Assembly: GCA_933228895.1 (NCBI GenBank)
Contig: OW121857.1
Coordinates: 71,233,672 to 71,297,671, forward strand
DNA: 64,000 nucleotides
DNA from: Platycnemis pennipes
Lineage: Eukaryota > Arthropoda > Insecta > Odonata > Platycnemididae
Direction: 5' to 3'
The position numbers and the translations under genes were made by a program. Under the pieces are notes generated by a model, which made no database searches, was not told where the DNA came from, and saw nothing but the letters and a program-made list of their open reading frames with translations. Positions 44,490-55,142 of this stretch are shown in pieces. Each line of letters opens with the position of its first letter. Position 1 is the stretch's first letter.

Positions 44490-44625
44490 TATCTTTCGGT
44501 GATTTCTGGTCATTGTCTTCTCCATGTTGATAAGAATCTTCTCCAAATCTCTTTCTTTCTCTGCCACGACCACTATGTCATCAGCAAATCAAAGCATGCA
44601 GATTTATTCCCCCTTTGGTTATTTA
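44490..44625 (-). pseudogene. Type 2 LINE RT motif C fragment
   Basis: The minus strand reads FADDIVVVAEKERDLEKILIN, then MEKTMTRNHRKIN, matching the FADD region of the type 2 copy at 34420-34540. It lies just beyond the 3' tail of the next type 2 piece, so it is a separate fragment. Confidence 0.65.
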
Positions 44626-44691
44626 GTCCTGAGGCCCCCTCTATGGTTTTCTTAATGGGTTCCATGATGGAAGAAGGTCTTCCTTTGGTTT

Positions 44692-45345
44692 CACTATCAT
44701 CATCATCATTGGTCAACAATCCTTGGATTGGTTTGATGCAGCTTTCCACTCGATTCTTCTATCAGCCAACCTTTTCACTGTGATGTAATTCTTCTCTTTT
44801 ACATCCTTCACAACCTTTTCCATGTATCTCATACGAGGCCTGTCTTTTCCAATCTTCCCATTCACTTTTCCCTCGATGATAGTTTTCATCAGGCCATCGT
44901 GTCTCAAGATATGGCCGATTAAGTTGGCCCTACATCTTTTTAGAGTTGTCAGCAGTCTTTTCTTTTCTTCCACTCTTCTTAGAACTTCCTTGTTACTCAC
45001 TCGGTCGATCCATTTAATCTCTATCATTCTCCTGTAGCACCACATTTCGAATGCTTCCACCATTTTCTTCTCCGCTGCTCTCATCGTCCATGCCTCACTG
45101 CCGTAAAGAAACATGCTCCTGATGTATGTTCTGATTAACTGTTTCCTTACTTCTACGCTTGTATTTCCAGCTGTAAGTAGATTCTTCTTTTGATAGAATG
45201 CCCTCTTTGCCTGGGCTATTCTACTAACTATTTCTTTCTTGCTCCATCCATAGTTGGTTACTCGGCTTCCTAGGTAACAGAACTCTTTCACCTCTTCCTG
45301 TTTTACTATGTACCCATTAAAATCTACGGCAGGCTGTGGACAGCC
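44692..45345 (-). pseudogene. Type 2 LINE, 5'-truncated copy
   Basis: The minus strand from about 45345 carries VKEFCYLGSRVTNYGWSKKE, then MFLYGSEAWTMRAAEKK, IGHILRHDGLMKTIIEGK, GKDRPRMRYMEKVVKDV and EWKAASNQSKDC, ending with a CAATGATGATGATGATAGTG tail. The last 190 codons are open and very close to the copy at 34610-35179. 5'-truncated within the post-RT region. Confidence 0.85.
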
Positions 45346-45819
45346 TTGTTTCTCTCCTTTCTTATTTATTACTTTTTCACCATTGAGTCATATATACACC
45401 ATATATGTAATACTCAAAAATCCAGCACATTCAAAGTTCCAGTTGGCACCCTTCAGATCCAAAGGTTGTTGAACTTTCAACTGTCAATCTTTTCAGGCTT
45501 TGTATTTTGTTTCTTATTTTTCACAACCTACTTTCCATCACTGCATACATATCCTTTCATCTTATTTTATAATGTGATTTAAGGGTGAGTAGTAGTTATT
45601 CAGGGGAGATTATTAGAGGGCAGAGAACTAAGGTAATTTGTACTTATTAGGATTGGTGGGTAATTGAGTAGGTGTAAGGATTCTCCAGGGATGGAAGAAG
45701 GGTCAAGGGAAACCTGACTTTGGCATTAGCCTACATTTTATAAAAGGTGTCAAGGAGTCAATGATATAACATCTCATCCGATGGGCAGAGTGCTGAACTT
45801 GAGGTGCATTCCACTCATC
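45346..45819. other. Unrecognised intron DNA
   Basis: Nothing recognised. Confidence 0.35.
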
Positions 45820-47117
45820 GCTTGTGTAGGGTGTACGCCTCCGGTCGGCAATCATACCTCCGCCCATTGGACGCTGTACACAATACAGGCCTTCGGATAT
45901 CCACTGGGGCGTTTCGGACCAGTCCAGTGCAGAGCCTGTATGTGGATGCGGGAGAGCCGCCATTATCTCATCGCAGGGATCTGCTTTTATGCAACTATTT
46001 TACAAAAATTTTAGCCATGACGTCGCACCCATCCTTTAATCTAGTTAGTCAACCGCGGTTCTTGGAGCATTTTAACCGCCGGACAAGAGCCACTAGGCCT
46101 GCTAGCATACATTTTAACACTTTCATCCACGACCGAAATATCACGCTCCCAGAAGTGTACCCTATCGCATACAGCCGAGCTCCGCCTTGGATTATTCCTG
46201 CTCCTACAATCTATAATGACCTTAATCGATGCCTGAAGTCGCACACTACTGCCCTAGAATACCAGCGTCAATTCTATGAGTTCCTTGACAGTCAGCAAGA
46301 TCTAGTACCAATATACACCGACGGTTCTAGATCTGAGAGTGCCTGCGCAAGTGCTATCTTTTCATCCCATCATGGACACAAGAAAGCAAGGTTAGATCCG
46401 CTATGTAGTGTTTACACAGCTGAACTTTTTGCAATCAAACTGGCTCTGGGCGGGATAAGAGATGATAGGGGCTCCTTCGTCATCTGCACGGACTCCGCAA
46501 GTGCCTTGCAAGCCATCTCTGACTTCTCGCCCATGCACCCTTTAGTTCAAGAGATCCACTGCTCCCTGCTCTCCCTTAACAGAAGGGGAGTTAAGATCTA
46601 ATTCCTGTGGGTTCCGGGTCATGTGGGAATCGCAGGGAACGAGAAAGCCGACATGTTGGCTAAGGAGGCACTCGGAATTGGCGAGCTCACATCGACACTG
46701 GTACCCTTCGAAGACCTGAAGGCTTCTATCAGAAACGTAGTGCTAGGGCAGTGGGAGGAGTCGTGGAGGATCCTCCAGAATAATAAAATGCGCAGCATAA
46801 AACCCGTTGTGGCAGCGTGGCCCTCGTCCGTCAGGAAGAGTCGCCGAGAGGAAGTCGTCATCTCAAGACTAAGGATAGGGCACTGCCCTTGGACTCACTC
46901 CTTTCTCTTTACCGAGGAGAAAATACCACCGCGTTGTGATGACTGCGACTCTCCCCTCAGCATACGACATATCTTGACGGAGTGCGACAGGTACCGGAGT
47001 GCTCGTAATCGGCTAGGTGTTGTGGGCGACCTAGGAACAATCCTAGGTGATGATCCAAATGTCCTCAGCCGTGTTATTTTATTTCTTAAAAACACTGGCC
47101 TCATAAATAAAATATAA
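45820..47117 (+). pseudogene. Copy h ORF2 C-terminal part, one nonsense codon
   Basis: One frame covers the post-RT region, RNase H (YTDGSRSESAC, YTAELFAIKLAL, CTDSASALQAI, LWVPGHVGIAGNEKAD) and the Cys/His end (IGHCPWTHSFLF...CDDCDSPLSIRHILTEC), stopping at 47115-47117. The only lesion is an in-frame TAA at 46599-46601 just before the FLWVPGH motif. Confidence 0.9.
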
Positions 47118-47253
47118 AAACTATACTTGTTAACAAAAGTAATTTATGCGAAGCATAACGGCTGCTTTTTTATGGCCAAGTAACTAATGTGTAGAGGTGC
47201 GAAATGACCCTGTCATCGATGCACCCTACAAAACAACTACTACTACTACTACT
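45820..47253 (+). mobile_element. Type 1 LINE copy h, 5'-truncated
   Basis: It begins inside the post-RT region (VYASGRQSYLRPLDAVHNTGL) and ends with the 3' stem-loop (GGTGC 47196-47200, GCACC 47221-47225) and a TAC-repeat tail. The orientation is antisense to EPRS1. Confidence 0.9.
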
Positions 47254-47700
47254 CCAAACTCAGGCCTTCATGATGGGAAACCAGTGTTCATGGCAGCATC
47301 CCAACCCAATGTTGAACCCAAATGTGTTTTGAATTAATTTCGTTGTTATTTTATCTTTGAATAATTACACTCATATAATTTCACGAGTCTTACCATTGAG
47401 TAAGTGCATGCTAGAGGGCTCACTACCTACCCAAAACTATTGCACACTCTGATAGTTCGGGAATGGGACCACAGAGGGAAGCAGAAAGATTTTTAACTCT
47501 GGCCTGATATTATGCTGTCACTAACCATGTCTCAGGAAGAATAAACATTAACTCAATCAGTATGTCACTAACGAAGTTTAACAGAGAGGAATTATATGTT
47601 GGCCCAATAGTTTTACTGATTTCATGAGCATCATTAATGAAGTTACAATGGTCAATGTGCACACTATGATCCTACCCAGGTTTTGATATAATCAAGGTAT
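47254..47700. other. Unrecognised intron DNA
   Basis: Nothing recognised. Confidence 0.35.
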
Positions 47701-47710
47701 TATCAAACTT

Positions 47711-48085
47711 GATGAGGGTGGGTACGGCTTCAGACCACATATCCCTATCCCTTCTATCCCTTCCATCCCTATCCTTATGCCTTTCCTCCCGGTCTGAAGC
47801 GCCTATTAGTGCGGAAACAGACTTGAAAACACCATGAGTGAGTGATGAGGGTGGAGGCTTCAGACCACATCCTTCGGACCCCATCCCTTCCATCCCTATC
47901 CTTATACCTTTCCTCCCGGTCTGAAGCGCCTATTAGTGTGGAAACAGACTTGAAAACACCCATGAATGATGATGGTGGAACCGCTCGTTCATCCTAACCC
48001 CATCCCTTCCATTCCTATCCTTATACCTTTCCTCCCGGTCTGAAGCGCCTATTAGTGCGGAAACAGACTTGAAAACACCCATGAT
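47711..48085. repeat. Minisatellite, three units of about 120-127 bp
   Basis: Each unit contains pyrimidine-rich CCATCCCTATCCTTAT, then CCTCCCGGTCTGAAGCGCCT and a GAAACAGACTTGAAAACACC block. The CCTCCC anchor occurs at 47785, 47912 and 48031. The internal lengths differ slightly. It lies in the last EPRS1 intron. Short minus-strand open frames here are repeats of the same unit, not a gene. Confidence 0.85.
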
Positions 48086-48587
48086 GATGGCATTACATGA
48101 ATGAAATATTGATATGAATTTGTTCACTGTGTAACATCAGAACTCATTATTATATGATTTAATAAGGCTCTGAACTGTTTATATTTATCGAGTTTTATGA
48201 AATAATGGATTTTCCTGGAACATCATGGAGTATACAAGGTGGAAAATGTCTCTCATCAAGTGAAAAAAGTTTTTATACTCATAATTATACAATTAGAGCT
48301 TACTTTAGCAATGCTGCACATGATTGACTTCACAAGAATTCATGAGGATGGATTAAACATCCTTCTGATGCTCTCTGAGATTCCCTTCCCAGGACTACTG
48401 CAAAACATGTTGTAGTTTTGGATGGGCTGTGTATATTGTTACTCCATGGTCTTACATAGCTAATATGACTTATCTCATGACTGAGTATACTGGTTACTAG
48501 ATGACCATGTTTTATGCTTATCTGGAAGGTTTGAACTCCCCATCATTGGATAACTTGGATTCAATGTTCCCCAAAAGATCAACTCAC
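48086..48587. other. EPRS1 intron DNA, nothing recognised
   Basis: Sequence just downstream of the EPRS1 exon donor. No element recognised. Confidence 0.4.
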
Positions 48588-48731
48588 CTTGCACTGTCTT
48601 TCTTGATTTTATCCTCACATGGAATTTCTCCACAAAACAAGGCCAAGATGATGTTTTTCTGTTCCAGCTGCTGGCAAAAATCAGTCCAGTCCTTGCATAT
48701 TTTTTTGTGGTCATTAAGTTCTTTTGTGGCC
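48588..48731 (-). CDS. EPRS1: EPRS1 penultimate coding exon
   Basis: 144 bases on the minus strand, acceptor TATATAG before 48731, donor AAG|GTGAGT after 48588. One base completes an Arg codon from the previous exon, 47 codons follow, and AG starts the next Arg codon. The peptide reads ATKELNDHKKICKDWTDFCQ, then QLEQKNIILALFCGEIPCED and KIKKDSA. It corresponds to the segment of human EPRS1 around 'IPFCGEIDCEDWIKK' in the anticodon-binding/C-terminal region of prolyl-tRNA synthetase. The exon is isolated: the nearest coding exons are 10.8 kb and 25.1 kb away. Phase and content fit both neighbours. Confidence 0.92.
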
Positions 48732-48888
48732 CTATATAGAGAGAAAACTACATTATTTGATGCAAAAAATCATTTATCATTAATTGCTGGAGAACAGGAG
48801 ATTCTGCTTATAAAGTTCCAGTATGATAAGGAATTATAAGTTTAAAGTTGCATGTTACTTGTTAGTCTAATAATAATAAAGGGCAAGG

Positions 48889-48972
48889 GACTAGCCACAT
48901 AGAATCACTGGTTCCTGTCAGATCACTGAAGTTAAGCAACATTGGGCCCGGACGGAAGTTAGATGGGTGACC
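48889..48972 (+). repeat. 5S rRNA-derived sequence (pseudogene or 5S-type SINE head)
   Basis: The stretch contains GATCACTGAAGTTAAGCAAC, an almost exact match to the 5S rRNA A-box region, and ends with GTTAGATGGGTGACC, the C-box region. About seven bases are missing between. The first 25 bases and the last third of 5S are diverged or absent. It may be a 5S retropseudogene, or the promoter head of a 5S-derived SINE (SINE3) or composite element, since unusual sequence and a LINE fragment follow. Confidence 0.7.
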
Positions 48973-49769
48973 CTCCTCCATACCTTTACCGCACTGCTCT
49001 TGTCTCCTGTCTGCAAGTGATGAACAGGTTAAATGTGGGTTGGCGCAATGGATCAAAAGGGACCTAAGTGCCAGGGGGGCTTCAGAAGGCCCCCATTATT
49101 AAAAGGGGTCAAAAATGGACCACCTCATGGCATCCCTGGAAACAGCTTAGGCTGGTTAATGGTGGCCTTCCCCTTGTGGGGTTAACCTCCCCACTCGCAG
49201 AACAACTGGGTTCCTAAGAATTCAGGGAACGCCACTCACAACTGGCCCTTCTCGGATGAGGGCCCCAGTAAAGTTGGGTGTGGCAAAGAAAATACATCTA
49301 AAAAGGAGGTGGAATGGAGTAGACAGAGACCCTGAGGGGAGACCTTGCTTGCCATGCTGCCAGTGAGCTAAGTCACAGAGGATACATGGCGAGGATGCAC
49401 TCCTTGTGGTGTGAGATGTAACCTGAATATAACCATCTGTCGCAGCAGAATCTGCGTGACTACGCCAATCACCTGCGCAAGAAAATGAGACCCCAACTGC
49501 AAGGTCAGAGTAGTACACCACCAGCCAAAGCTCTTATCTCCTACAAAGGCAGATGAAATTCCTACTGCCATGGCTCCCGCCAATCTTTCGGTGAAGGGAG
49601 AGGAGCTGAAGGCTGACTCTGATCTATCTAAGCGGTTGGAAATCACGATTAACTACGATGAGGCAACTACCAGGCAGAGAAACATCCATCATAAAATTTC
49701 TCTGCAGGACCAACAGCTGTCCCAGTTGAATGGCATCATAGATATGATCTTGAGGGAAACGTCCAGCCT
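48973..49769. other. Unassigned sequence downstream of the 5S-like head
   Basis: Includes an open stretch from 49570 (MAPANLSVKGEELKADSDLS, then KRLEITINYDEATTRQRNIH) with coiled-coil-like polar composition. It may be part of the same LINE as the fragment at 49770-50230. I cannot name it. Confidence 0.35.
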
Positions 49770-50230
49770 TTGGGAAATTGTATGGTGTATGCTACCACCA
49801 TACTGTTGGCCTCTCCCCAAGTGTTTGCCACTTGGAAAACAAAAGCAGCAAATAGGCTCAAACAGCTTAATGCCAAAATCATGCTGGCCAGACAACAGGT
49901 GTCAAGATTTCAGTGTGTGATGGATTACCTTTCCTCTGGTCGGGCCTTTACACTGAAAGCAAATTGCATCCAGAGAGAACATCACACATTGAACAAAAGA
50001 GTGCTGCTTATCCTTAAGCAGCACAAGGTGGATAGAGTGCGGGCACTTACAATGGCGAAGAAGAAGTTGGTCAAGAGGACCAATGCCAGGAAGGAGAACT
50101 CCACCTTCTCCTTTCAGCCGTCCCGTCTCTTTCAAACCCCTCCATTTGTTTTCCAAAATACACCAACTGTCCCGGAGTTGGAATGTTTCAAAGATGTCTT
50201 TGGCAAGAGGGGTGGAACCCCAGAACAGAA
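49770..50230 (+). pseudogene. Pre-RT linker of another LINE type
   Basis: The frame reads CMVYATTILLASPQVFATWK, then LKQLNAKIMLARQQVSRFQC, LNKRVLLILKQHKVDRVRAL, NSTFSFQPSRLFQTPPFVFQ and LECFKDVFGKRG. The pattern 'IYA..(20).WK.RL..KI...R..(30).L...K........K.K......N..F....RLF' and a following 'FW..I/F' is the linker before RT in a widespread family of animal Pol-like LINE proteins. No RT core follows. The assignment is by pattern memory and moderate. Confidence 0.45.
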
Positions 50231-50374
50231 TACTGTAGGCTATAGCAGAATAAAACTCACAGAAATGAATTTCCAGCAAAACATCAATGATTACAGTATG
50301 TTAAATAGATCTTATAACGTGCAAATAGAGCTAAGTTTATTCTGCAAGTTAAAATATGCATATCCTAGGTAATG

Positions 50375-50544
50375 CCAGAGTCTAAGGTTACTCTAAGGAA
50401 TTGAGTGTGGCTAATCTTTGGTATAAAATTACCATCCACATTAACCAGAATTTGGGTTTGGCCAATGGAAATTTATTTCCAGAAACTAAAAGTTCTGAAG
50501 TTAGTAGAAGGACATACTGAATAAGGCCTGAACAACCCTGCTTA
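50375..50544. other. Unrecognised intron DNA
   Basis: Nothing recognised. Confidence 0.3.
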
Positions 50545-51090
50545 CATTGCCGACTCTTAAGTAGGCATTTGATAAAGTAGACTGGACAAAGCCAATGATA
50601 GCACTGGAGCAAAAGTGATAGACTGGTAGGATAGACATATTATAATGAGTCTCCATCTCATTTTTGGTGTTTCTGACAACAGTTCCACCACTCATCCTGA
50701 GGTCTTCTTCAGATTGGAAGGACATTTATGCAATTCTGTTGTCGCAAACACCAAAAACACGATAATAATCCTCAAAAATAATAAGATTAAGAAATTGATT
50801 ATAAGTCATGGAAGCCTTCAAAGTAATCCTATAATGAGTCTTTATCTGTGTGTGGTGGCACCAGTTACTGGTGAATCATAGTGAACTGTGATGGGGTGAA
50901 GTGTAAGACAGGGTTTTCTCCAATCACTCTTGATATTCAACCTTTACTTTGAATATATTGTTAGAGATCATAGAAATGGATGTAGCCACTGAACTGTTGT
51001 ACTCAGATTATTTATTAATATAATTCGCTGAGAAAGAAGAAAATCCTATATGATGTACTCAGGTTTACAGGTGACCTAAGTTAGCAAGTC
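50545..51090 (+). pseudogene. Old RTE-like LINE RT relic
   Basis: AFDKVDWTKPM (RT motif A), then GVKCKTGFSPIT and FNLYFEYIVRDH (motif B region), then LRFTGDLS (motif C, FADDL decayed to FTGDL) are readable in changing frames with the right spacing. Heavily decayed. Confidence 0.5.
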
Positions 51091-53135
51091 AACCAAGGCA
51101 CTATAGTAAAAGGTAAATTGTAGAATAGTGAAGGTAGTGAGGTATCATTGAGATAAAAAATTTTGTTTCTAAACCTTAACCTGATCGTCCAAATTCCTCT
51201 CAAAATTTAATGAACAGCCTGGTCGGAGCTATATGCAATAAATCTGTTGATAACATGATAACAGCTAATTTACGTCACTTTAAATGCATCTAGAGGTAGC
51301 AAATGATTTTGCTGTACATTTGAGAGAGTGTGACAATGATTGCAGTATCAAAATAGAAAGATAATTTGTGTTGCCAAGAGTTAATAACAAATATGGTGAA
51401 AGACCTATGTATGTATTTATTACATTCTTCCAAATCTATTGAATTGTTTTTATAGGATACCTATATCTTGATTATATTACAGACTTCAAGACTGTGTACC
51501 AAGAAACTTTTAAAAAAATAATTCATGTTGATTGAAATATGAAATTGTGTCATATTTGCTTGATTATTTAGATTCAATATATGTTTAATTTTTGGGTTTG
51601 CTAGTGCATTTTTTGCATTGTATAATTATAATAAATGAGCCTTAGCTGCCAGTTAAGCAATAATTTTATATTTAATTTTATCTATAGCATGTCAATTTGA
51701 TAAGGCTGACAACGTATGGTGACTAGTAAAATAAATAAGTGTAGCTTACAAGAGTCTTTCACTTACTCTAACTTTTCAGTTTCATTCAAATGTCTCCAGA
51801 ATACTCCATTTCTTCCATTCCTCTGCCTCCATACCAGCACTTAATTTACTATCCTCTCTACCCTAGTCACCATCTTCACTCTCCTCCATACCAGCATTTC
51901 AAAAGCCTCCAACCTAAGCTTGTTCTCTTTCCTCAGAGACCAAATTTCACTACCAACCCAACCAAAATTCTTATTGGAAATCTATTGGATTATCCCTATG
52001 GATCCTATAGGAAAATACTATCAGACCAATAAGAATCCTATAGGAAATCTCTGGGACTTAAAAGCGTATAGGTATCCCATAGAAACTTCTACCAAACGAA
52101 TAAGAATCTAATCTCCAATAGGAACTCCCAACTTTCCTAAAAGACACACCTACAGGTCCCATAAGAATTTTCTATAAGACATATAGGAAATATTTTACAG
52201 AGAAGCAGCACCATAATCCATAGCAAAGTAATGTTTATTGATCTTTTCTTCATGTTATACTTACAACCACTGTCATTCCCTCTTCTCCAAATGCTTCTTT
52301 AGCCATAGTAGACTCTCAATAATATGAAGTCAGTGGGACCGGAAAATTGGCACTTCGTAATTTCGTAATTTAAAACGTTTTCAATAAATCATGAAAAAAA
52401 TTTTATCTTAGTTTTCTCTAAATTTTGTTGTCATCGGCAACATTGTTTCACTTTTTTTGTCTTTATTCGTGAAAGCATTCTTAAAAGATGCCTTTGTGTC
52501 ATACATTGTATTGCATGTCTTAAAAGATCATAAAAAAATACCTAATTGAGTTTCCCATGTAAATAGTTTAAATTCTGCGAAGATAGTCTTGGCAAAATTT
52601 TGTCTGAGTATCGAAAATATATGAAAAGCAAAGGTTGAACATTTTGTAATAAGATTCTTATTTTCAGAATCCACAGTCAGCAGAGACGGGAAACAAGTAC
52701 AGACGCTAAAAAATAGACATTTTCTTCTTACATCTACGTAAGGGATTTGAGGGGAACGGGAATGGGGTGGTCCAGAGGTGTCTGAGTGAGAGAGGAGGGG
52801 TCGAAGACCCACCCATAAACAAAGGATGCAGCATCCCTGACCCTCTCCATTCCACTCAGCACCCGAAGGGGTTCTAATCAGCTACTGGCACGTGTCCCCC
52901 AGGGTTGCCCAGAAGAAGAGGAAGGAACGTCACAGACGTTTCATGATGCCATCCACCTGCCTCCTCCCCCCCCTTCAAGCTCAACAAGACAGTTAAAGAA
53001 GATCAAAGCGCCCCTACTCCTGTTGACCGCATCACCTACTCCTCGGGCAACAGAGTCTTCTCTGCCACTACGAGACAAAAGAAGAAATTCAGCCCTCTCC
53101 ATGAGAAGCAGCAACTGAAGCTTCATTGCTCTCTG
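51091..53135. other. Intron DNA without recognised genes
   Basis: Near 51960-52190, CCTATAGGAAAT-like words recur irregularly. Near 52310-52375, 'GACTCTCAATAATATGAAG...GTGGGACCGG' resembles the terminus of a pogo/Tigger-type MITE, but I could not find its partner. Otherwise nothing recognised. Confidence 0.35.
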
Positions 53136-53310
53136 TGGTAAGGGAGTTGCTATGAAATTCACCTGAATCCCTGGACATACGGGGATAGGCGGAAATGAAC
53201 AGGCTAATGCCCGAGTGAAGCATGCTCTTCGAGAATGGGATTTAGAAATAAAGAAGGTGCCAGCTCACGACCTAAAAGCTTATCTGAGGACGATAGCACT
53301 GATGGAATGG
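53136..53310 (+). pseudogene. Type 1 LINE copy i, left part (RNase H end)
   Basis: The frame reads GVAMKFT, a stop, IPGHTGIGGNEQANARVKHA, then LKAYLRTIALMEW, the end of the RNase H domain and following linker. It is interrupted at 53310 by full-length copy j and resumes at 58747. The duplication ACTGATGGAATGG occurs on both sides (53298-53310 and 58747-58759). Confidence 0.85.
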
Positions 53311-53901
53311 TCCCCCTGCGGGTAGGGGGATTGAGAATACTCCCGCAGTAGCCCTGCTTGTCGTAAGAGGCGACTAAAAGGGCGGGGAGACAACCCCGAC
53401 AACAAACCCAGAGCCAGCAAGGGTTGAGCCCGGACAGTCTTGTGGGTCAACTGTCTGTGTGCGGCCATACCACCTGGCCTGCAATCCACCCGCATGTTTG
53501 CCGTGTGCGGAGACCCGTAAGGGGGAGAAGGGGATCCTGGTGGGTGAGTTCTCCGGGACCCAGCCGGGTGTAGGATACCCGGTATGGCCTGGGGATCAAC
53601 ATCCCACTTCGGCCCTGGGTTCCCTGTAAACGGGCGGTCAAGATCTAGCCAGTCTTGATCAATCGGCTGATCGACACGTTTCGATGGCGAGTGCTGGAGT
53701 GACGGGGTTCTGTGTAGGGCGGCCGAAGGTGTATGAGTTTGGAGGGCTCATGCACTGGAGGCCCCACCTGAAGCAGGCCTCCCAAACAATAGTGCTATAT
53801 CCCTTGGGTAGCCCTGGTGACCACACCGGTTTGCGGTGTGGCGTCCCGAATGTGTGGCTCCGTGGTGGGTGGGGAGCCCAGGGGATGAATTTGTAATTCT
53901 T

Positions 53902-55081
53902 ATGGCGACTAACCCTCTTCCTCCATTTAAAAGATCCCGCCCGGACACGGGCGGAGGAGATAAGTGCATTATAAAAAGTTTGAGATACCTCGTAATGAAA
54001 TGTGCGATAGACGGCGAGACGCTAAAAAAGGTGTCCCCCTTCTTCATTAAGAGAAACCTGTCTGCGGTAATTACAGGAGATCCGAACTCGGTGAAAAAAC
54101 TTAGAGATGGTACCCTTCTAATAGAAACCGCTAATCATGATCAAGCTGAAAAGCTGCTCAAGGTGAAGAAACTGAGTGATATTCCAGTCACAGTTGAGAC
54201 TCATCGCACCTTAAATACTTTTCGGGGGGGTGTCAGTCACTATGACCTCCTCTATGTTGAGGTCGAGGAAATAAAGAAAGAGATGGCCCCACAGGGTGTC
54301 ATCGACTGCCGTCGACTGACAACTAAGCGGAACGGTGAGACGTTCAACACAACATCTGTGATCCTCACATTCGCTCTCGATAAGCTCCCCGAGAAGGTAT
54401 TTCTAGGATATGAATCAGTCCCTGTGCCACCATTTATACCTAACCCCATGCGTTGCTTCCAGTGTAATAAATTCGGCCACATCGCACCGCGATGTGAGGG
54501 CAAGACCACCTGCCCGCGCTGTGGCAAGGACAAGCATGAGGGTGACGTGTGTTCCTCCGATCCTCACTGTGTCAATTGCGAGGGTGCGCATCCAGCATAC
54601 TCTCGTGATTGTCCTGTGATGAAAGAGGAAAGGAAGATAATGGAAATAAAGACGCTGGACAAGATTCCATATGGAGAGGCGCGGAAAAAATATAGAACCA
54701 TGATGGCCCCTACGTTTTCGAGATCCTGGGTGGGAGTAGCAGCTACCCCCAAAAAAATGTGTACGTCCTCAACACAAACAGAAGTTAAAAATCCCATGAA
54801 TAGCAATAATGTGGCAACCGAACCGAATAAGATTAAGACTAGAGGACCAGAGACTAAAAATGCACCAAAGAAAAATGAGCTAAATACGGATTCTACTAAG
54901 AATCCACTGAAAACAAATTAATTCCGGGGACACGCCACGAGTGCGTGAAAAAACACCTCCCCCTACCTCCTCTGGTACCCAACATCAAACACCAGAGGCT
55001 ATGGACGTAGACATCTGTGTCTCAGATACGGAAGTCTTCCAAGTTCGGTCTCAGAGAAGGAAACAGCGCCTTAAGCGATGA
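53902..55081 (+). pseudogene. Copy j ORF1 with late frameshift
   Basis: The frame from ATG 53902 runs to a stop at 54919-54921. A shifted frame continues with SGDTPRVREKTPPPTSSG, MDVDICVSDTEVFQVRSQRR and KQRLKR to a TGA at 55079-55081, the natural end by comparison with copy f. Three zinc knuckles are intact: CFQCNKFGHIAPRC, CPRCGKDKHEGDVC and CVNCEGAHPAYSRDC. It retains the KRNGETFNTTSVILTFALDKLP block also seen in the other ORF1 copies. Confidence 0.88.
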
Positions 55082-55142
55082 CTCTCCTTATGAACGGATT
55101 TAGACTGGTTTTAATGTATTTATTTATTTTATTTAAACCATA

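Noticed and set aside
47672..48127. Several short minus-strand frames with similar peptides
   Set aside because: They are the minisatellite unit read repeatedly, not paralogous genes.
49222..49646. Minus-strand frames opposite the 5S-like/LINE region
   Set aside because: No recognisable domain; plus-strand reading explains part of the region better.
51790..52200. Short plus-strand frames rich in Ser/Pro/Tyr
   Set aside because: They follow irregular repeats of CCTATAGGAAAT-like words and pyrimidine runs; no gene evidence.
52310..52375. A terminus resembling pogo/Tigger MITEs
   Set aside because: Only one end is visible; no partner or TA duplication could be found by eye.
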